DNA of 64,000 bases, taken from Actinomadura physcomitrii (GTDB lineage: Bacteria; Actinomycetota; Actinomycetes; Streptosporangiales; Streptosporangiaceae). Below, one piece after another: positions 60,393 to 64,000 of the stretch (the stretch's first letter is position 1; the number at the start of each line of letters is the position of its first letter). The notes under the pieces were generated by a model. That model made no database searches. It had not been told where the DNA came from and saw only the letters and a program-made list of their open reading frames with translations. Both the position numbers and the translations under genes were made by a program. Where the stretch lies: NCBI RefSeq assembly GCF_008923205.2, contig NZ_WBMS02000006.1, forward strand, positions 164,813 through 228,812, given 5' to 3'.

Positions 60393-62126
60393 GTGAACCC
60401 GTTGCCGGAGAAAGATCCGGGCAGCCCGGACCACAGAACCCCGGCCCGGTACCTGCTGTGGCTGCTGCGCGCCGAGTGGCGCGGCGTGCTGGCCGGCGGG
60501 CTGCTCGGGATCGGCTGGATGCTCAGCCAGGCGCTGATGCCCGCCGCGGTCGGCCGCGCCATCGGCGAGGGCGTCGCCGGGCGCGACGACCGCACCCTGC
60601 TCGCCTGGACGGGGGTGCTGCTCGCCCTCGGCGCCGCGCAGGCCGCGACCGGCATCCTGCGGCACCGGCGCGCGGTCTTCCTCTGGCTGTCGTCGGCGTA
60701 CCGGACCGTCCAGATCGTCACCCGGCACGCGACCCGGCTCGGCGCGACGCTGCCGAAGCGGCTCGGCGCCGGCGAGGTCGTGAGCATCGGCCTGTCCGAC
60801 GTCGCGCACCTCGGCGACGTCATCGACATCGCGTGCCGCGGCTCCGGCGCCGTCGTCGCGATCGTCGTCGTGGCGGCCGTCCTGCTGGCGACCGCGCCGA
60901 AGCTCGGGCTGATCGTCCTGGTCGGCGTGCCGCTCGTGCTGCTGCTCGCCGCGCCGCTGCTGCGCCCGTTCCGCGAGCGCGAGGAGGCGCACCGCGAGCT
61001 CGTCGGCGAGCTGAACGGCCGCGCCACCGACCTCGTCGAGGGGCTGCGGATCCTGCGCGGCATCGGCGGGGAGCGGCTGTTCTCCGGCCGGTACCGCGGC
61101 CTGTCGGCCCGCGTCCGCGACGCGGGCGTCGCCGCGGCCCGCGCCGAGTCCCGCATCTCCAGCGCCGAGGTGCTCCTGCCCGGCCTGCTGATCGCCGCCG
61201 TGACCTGGGCCGGCGCGCACTACGTCGCGCGCGGCGAGATCGGCGTCGGCGACCTCGTGGCCTGCTACGGCTACGCGGTGTTCCTGATCGTCCCGCTGCG
61301 CACGATCGGCGAGGCCGCAGGCAAGATCACCAAGGGGCTGGTGGCGGCGCGGCGGGTCGTCCGGCTGCTCGACCTCGCCCCGGACCCGGACGCCGGCACC
61401 GCCCGCCCGGCCGGGCCGCCCGAACTCGTCGACATCGCGTCCGGCCTGGTCGTGCGGCCCGGGCGGGTCACCGCGATCGCCGCCGCGCAGCCGCGCGACG
61501 CGCAGGCCATCGCCGACCGGCTCGGCCGCTACGCGCCCGGCGACGTCGACTTCGCCGGCGTCCCGCTGCACGACGTCGCCGGCCTGCGCCGCCGCGTCCT
61601 CGTCGCGGTCAACGAGGACCGGCTGTTCGCCGGCACCCTCGCCGAGGCCCTCGCCCCGCCCGGCACCCCCCGGGCCGTGCTCGACGCGGCGCTGCGCGCG
61701 GCGTCCGCCGAGGACATCGCCGCCGAGGCCGGCCTGGACCGGCACGTCGCCGAGGCGGCCCGGGAGTTCTCCGGCGGGCAGCGGCAGCGGCTCCGGCTCG
61801 CCCGGGCGCTCGCCGCCGACCCCGAGGTGCTGGTCCTCGTCGAGCCGACCAGCGCCGTCGACGCGCACACTGAGGCGCGCATCGCCGACCGGCTCGGCGA
61901 GGCCCGCGCCGGCCGCACCACCGTCGTGTGCACGACGAGCCCGCTGATGCTGGACCGGGCCGCGCACGTCGCGTTCGTCGAGGACGGCCGGGTCGTCGCC
62001 GAGGGCGCCCACCGCGACCTGCTGCGCTCCGAGCCGCGCTACGCCGCGGCCGTCACCCGCGGCGAGGCGCCCGCGCCGTCGGCCCCGCCCGCGAGGGCAG
62101 GCACGCATGACCGCACCACCGACTAG
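60393..62126 (+). CDS. ABC exporter subunit with a degenerate nucleotide-binding domain
   Basis: A 577-residue half-transporter: six helices at about 25-330, then an ATPase domain. The Walker A position reads AIAAAQPRDAQAIADRL where GxxGxGKS/T is expected, the Walker B reads VLVLVEPTSAVD (aspartate replaced by valine, glutamate kept), and the H-loop reads VCTTSPLML without histidine. The signature FSGGQRQRLRLARAL is intact. So it cannot hydrolyse ATP alone but can complete the ATP site of its partner at 62178. GTG 60393 is used. The export substrate is not known. Confidence 0.85.
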   Translation: MNPLPEKDPGSPDHRTPARYLLWLLRAEWRGVLAGGLLGIGWMLSQALMPAAVGRAIGEGVAGRDDRTLLAWTGVLLALGAAQAATGILRHRRAVFLWLSSAYRTVQIVTRHATRLGATLPKRLGAGEVVSIGLSDVAHLGDVIDIACRGSGAVVAIVVVAAVLLATAPKLGLIVLVGVPLVLLLAAPLLRPFREREEAHRELVGELNGRATDLVEGLRILRGIGGERLFSGRYRGLSARVRDAGVAAARAESRISSAEVLLPGLLIAAVTWAGAHYVARGEIGVGDLVACYGYAVFLIVPLRTIGEAAGKITKGLVAARRVVRLLDLAPDPDAGTARPAGPPELVDIASGLVVRPGRVTAIAAAQPRDAQAIADRLGRYAPGDVDFAGVPLHDVAGLRRRVLVAVNEDRLFAGTLAEALAPPGTPRAVLDAALRAASAEDIAAEAGLDRHVAEAAREFSGGQRQRLRLARALAADPEVLVLVEPTSAVDAHTEARIADRLGEARAGRTTVVCTTSPLMLDRAAHVAFVEDGRVVAEGAHRDLLRSEPRYAAAVTRGEAPAPSAPPARAGTHDRTTD

Positions 62127-62177
62127 AAGAGCACGACGCCGCGCCGCACCGGCGCCGCGCGCGGAAAGGCGACACAC

Positions 62178-63905
62178 GTGAGCACCGAGATCCTGCCGGT
62201 CGCGGAGCCCGCGCAGGTACGGGCGTACGCGCGGCGCGTCGCCCTGCGGCATCCCCGCGCCCTCGCCGGCACGCTGGCGCTGCACGGGCTCGCCGCGGTC
62301 GCCGGCCTCGTCGCGCCCCGGCTGCTCGGCGAGCTCGTCGAGGGCGTCCGCGACGGGACCGCGCACATCGACACCACCGCGCTCGCCATCGCCGGGTTCG
62401 TCATCGTCCAGGGCGTGCTGACCCGGTACGCCTACTTCACCTCCGCCCGCCTCGGCCAGCGCGTCCTCGCCGAGCTGCGCGAGGAGTTCGTCGACCGGCT
62501 GCTCGGGCTGCCGCTGTCGGCCGTCGAGCGGGCCGGCACAGGCGACCTCGTCACCCGCGCGTCCCGGGACGTCGACACGCTCGGCTCGTCGCTGCGCGAG
62601 GCGGTCCCCGAGACCCTCGTAGCGATCGTCGTCGGCGGGTTCACCTTCGCCGCGCTGCTGCTCAACGGGCCGCTGGTCGCGCTGCCCTGCCTGGTCTCCG
62701 TCCCGATCCTGTGGGGCGTCATGCGCTGGTACCTGCCGCGCTGCCGGGACGGCTACCTGCGCGAGAACGCCTCCTGGGCGCTGATCGCCGACGGCCTCGC
62801 CGAGACCGTGCACGGCGCGCGGACCGTCGAGGCGTTCGACCTCGGCGACCGGCGGCGCGCCCGCGGCGACGCCGACATCGCCCGCAGCTACGCCGCCGAG
62901 CGGTACACGCTGCGGCTGCGGACCGTGCTGTTCCCCGTCGCCGAGTTCGGGTTCGTGTTGCCGGTCGCGACGACCCTGCTGTTCGGCGGCCTGTTCTACG
63001 CGCACGGGATGGCCTCGCTCGCGCAGGTCACCGCCGCGACCCTGTACGTCCAGCAACTGATCGAACCGGTCGACATGCTGCTGTCGAAGCTGGACGAGCT
63101 GCAGCTCGGCGGCGCGTCGCTGGCCCGGCTGCTCGGCGTCGGGAACGTCCCGCCGGACCGGGAGGCCGGCGAGCGGCGCCCGGACGGCGAGCGGCTCACC
63201 GCGCGGGACGTCCGCTACTCCTACCGGACGGGCCGCGACGTCCTGCACGGCGTGGACCTCGACCTGCGGCCCGGCGAGCGGCTGGCGGTGGTCGGGCCGA
63301 GCGGCGCCGGGAAGTCCACGCTGGGCCGGCTGCTCGCCGGGATCGACGGCCCCCGCTCCGGCGCGGTCACGGTCGGCTCGGACGCCCCCGTCCCGCTCGT
63401 CGAGCTGCCCCTGGACGACCTGCGCGGCCACGTCGCGCTCGTCACGCAGGAGCACCACGTGTTCCGCGGCACGCTGCGCGAGAACCTCGCGATGGCCCGC
63501 CCGGACGCCTCCGACGCCCGGATGCGCGACGTCCTCGCGACCGTCGACTGGGACGGCCCCGGCCTGGACGCCGAGGTCGGCGAGGGCGGCGCGACCCTGT
63601 CGCCCGCGCAGGCGCAGCAGCTCGCGCTGGCCCGGCTCGTCCTCGCCGACCCGCACACGCTGGTGCTGGACGAGGCGACGTCGCTGCTCGACCCGCGCGC
63701 CGCCCGCCGGCTGGAGAGCACGCTCGCCGCCGTCCTGGACGGCCGGACCGTCGTGGCGATCGCGCACCGGCTGCACACCGCGCACGACGCCGACCGCGTC
63801 GCGGTCGTCGAGGACGGCCGCATCACCGAACTGGGCACCCACGACGAACTCCTTGCGCGAAACGGCCCCTACGCCGCCCTCTGGACCTCTTGGCACAGCC
63901 CGTGA
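62178..63905 (+). CDS. ABC exporter subunit with canonical Walker motifs and degenerate signature
   Basis: A 575-residue half-transporter with six helices (about 25-310) and an ATPase domain holding Walker A GPSGAGKST, Q-loop VTQEHHVF, Walker B TLVLDEATSLLD and H-loop AIAHRLHTA. The signature reads LSPAQAQQLALARL instead of LSGGQ. Paired with the upstream subunit, it supplies the ATP-binding half of one good site, and its damaged signature faces the damaged Walker A. GTG 62178 follows GGAAAGG and is 51 bases after the first gene, so they form one operon. Confidence 0.88.
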   Translation: MSTEILPVAEPAQVRAYARRVALRHPRALAGTLALHGLAAVAGLVAPRLLGELVEGVRDGTAHIDTTALAIAGFVIVQGVLTRYAYFTSARLGQRVLAELREEFVDRLLGLPLSAVERAGTGDLVTRASRDVDTLGSSLREAVPETLVAIVVGGFTFAALLLNGPLVALPCLVSVPILWGVMRWYLPRCRDGYLRENASWALIADGLAETVHGARTVEAFDLGDRRRARGDADIARSYAAERYTLRLRTVLFPVAEFGFVLPVATTLLFGGLFYAHGMASLAQVTAATLYVQQLIEPVDMLLSKLDELQLGGASLARLLGVGNVPPDREAGERRPDGERLTARDVRYSYRTGRDVLHGVDLDLRPGERLAVVGPSGAGKSTLGRLLAGIDGPRSGAVTVGSDAPVPLVELPLDDLRGHVALVTQEHHVFRGTLRENLAMARPDASDARMRDVLATVDWDGPGLDAEVGEGGATLSPAQAQQLALARLVLADPHTLVLDEATSLLDPRAARRLESTLAAVLDGRTVVAIAHRLHTAHDADRVAVVEDGRITELGTHDELLARNGPYAALWTSWHSP

Positions 63906-63911
63906 ACACAC

Positions 63912-63973
63912 GTTCACTTGTGGCGTGTCGTGGTTATCGCCGCCCGGATAACCACGACCCCCCCCCACTAAAC
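63912..63973. repeat. Palindromic hairpin repeat, copy 3 of 3, with miscalled right arm
   Basis: The left arm 63912-63937 (starting GTTCACTTGTGGCG) is intact, followed by a 10-base loop and ATAACCACGAC at 63948-63958. The remaining 15 bases (63959-63973) have the right length but differ from the expected complement mainly by becoming C. It starts 7 bases past the stop of the ABC exporter gene and is probably its terminator. Confidence 0.75.
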
Positions 63974-64000
63974 GAGGTGAGGGGGCCCGGGCGGGCGTGA

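Noticed and set aside
1..64000. CRISPR arrays, tRNA or rRNA genes, insertion sequences or prophage genes
   Set aside because: No regular spaced repeats, transposase motifs, tRNA-like cloverleaf arms or rRNA segments were recognised on either strand.

Overview
The window is a 64 kb piece of a very GC-rich actinomycete chromosome. It most resembles a filamentous member of the Streptosporangiales such as Actinomadura; that placement is inferred from gene families and style, not from a marker gene. Supporting signs are the strong third-position GC bias, many leaderless genes with a TANNNT -10 box 6-7 bases before the start codon, a conservon-type kinase/GTPase unit, actinobacterial families (DUF6758, DUF5954, DUF2630, DUF742), a type-B succinate dehydrogenase and SpoIIE-type phosphatases. 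I see no rRNA, tRNA, CRISPR array, transposase or phage gene. Most of the window looks like stable chromosome, with a few decayed loci.

Layout. 1-12 kb: the end of an MFS transporter, a DUF5954 protein, a PAS/GAF/SpoIIE phosphatase, inorganic pyrophosphatase, an ECF41 sigma factor with a matching promoter in front of it, a CitE-like CoA-ester lyase, a CPBP protease, a Nudix hydrolase, then a tight run of DUF6758, PHP, a metallo-beta-lactamase-fold protein lacking most metal ligands, and a RecB-type nuclease. 12-22 kb: an MpaB-type oxygenase, an orphan solute-binding lipoprotein, a conservon-like unit (kinase, DUF742, GTPase) with no Roadblock protein, galT, a membrane 'oxidoreductase' family protein, a beta-propeller-like protein and an L-asparaginase pseudogene.

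22-34 kb is a catabolic region: a secreted PQQ-type sugar dehydrogenase and a secreted LamG protein in one unit, and an ABC importer followed by a Gfo/Idh/MocA oxidoreductase, a DUF993 aldolase-like protein and a sugar isomerase in another. A LacI-family repressor is divergent from the importer. Both units carry the same pair of palindromes (GAAAGCGCTTTC type) spaced 13 bp centre to centre, so they probably form one regulon. 34-42 kb is an exopolysaccharide locus: a UDP-sugar dehydrogenase, a hyaluronan/chitin-synthase-like GT2, three polysaccharide deacetylases and a secreted concanavalin-like protein, mostly with 4-8 base overlaps. Upstream lie a 44-codon gene with its own terminator and a near-consensus DasR (dre) palindrome.

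42-55 kb: a NADAR protein, a two-part DUF1990 protein, a recombination scar with truncated amidohydrolase and MerR fragments, an LmeA-like lipid-binding protein, an Rv1747-like FHA-ABC transporter, a three-gene molybdenum hydroxylase operon (YagTSR type), lactate permease, DUF2630 and STAS proteins. 55-64 kb: the sdhCAB operon with a palindrome at its promoter, a receiver-PP2C phosphatase, and a heterodimeric ABC exporter in which one ATP site has lost its motifs on both subunits.

Three copies of a 26-base-arm, 10-base-loop palindrome lie directly after coding regions at 26.9, 34.2 and 63.9 kb. At two of them the sequence itself is corrupted (long G runs or runs of miscalled C), which looks like a sequencing artefact of these hairpins.
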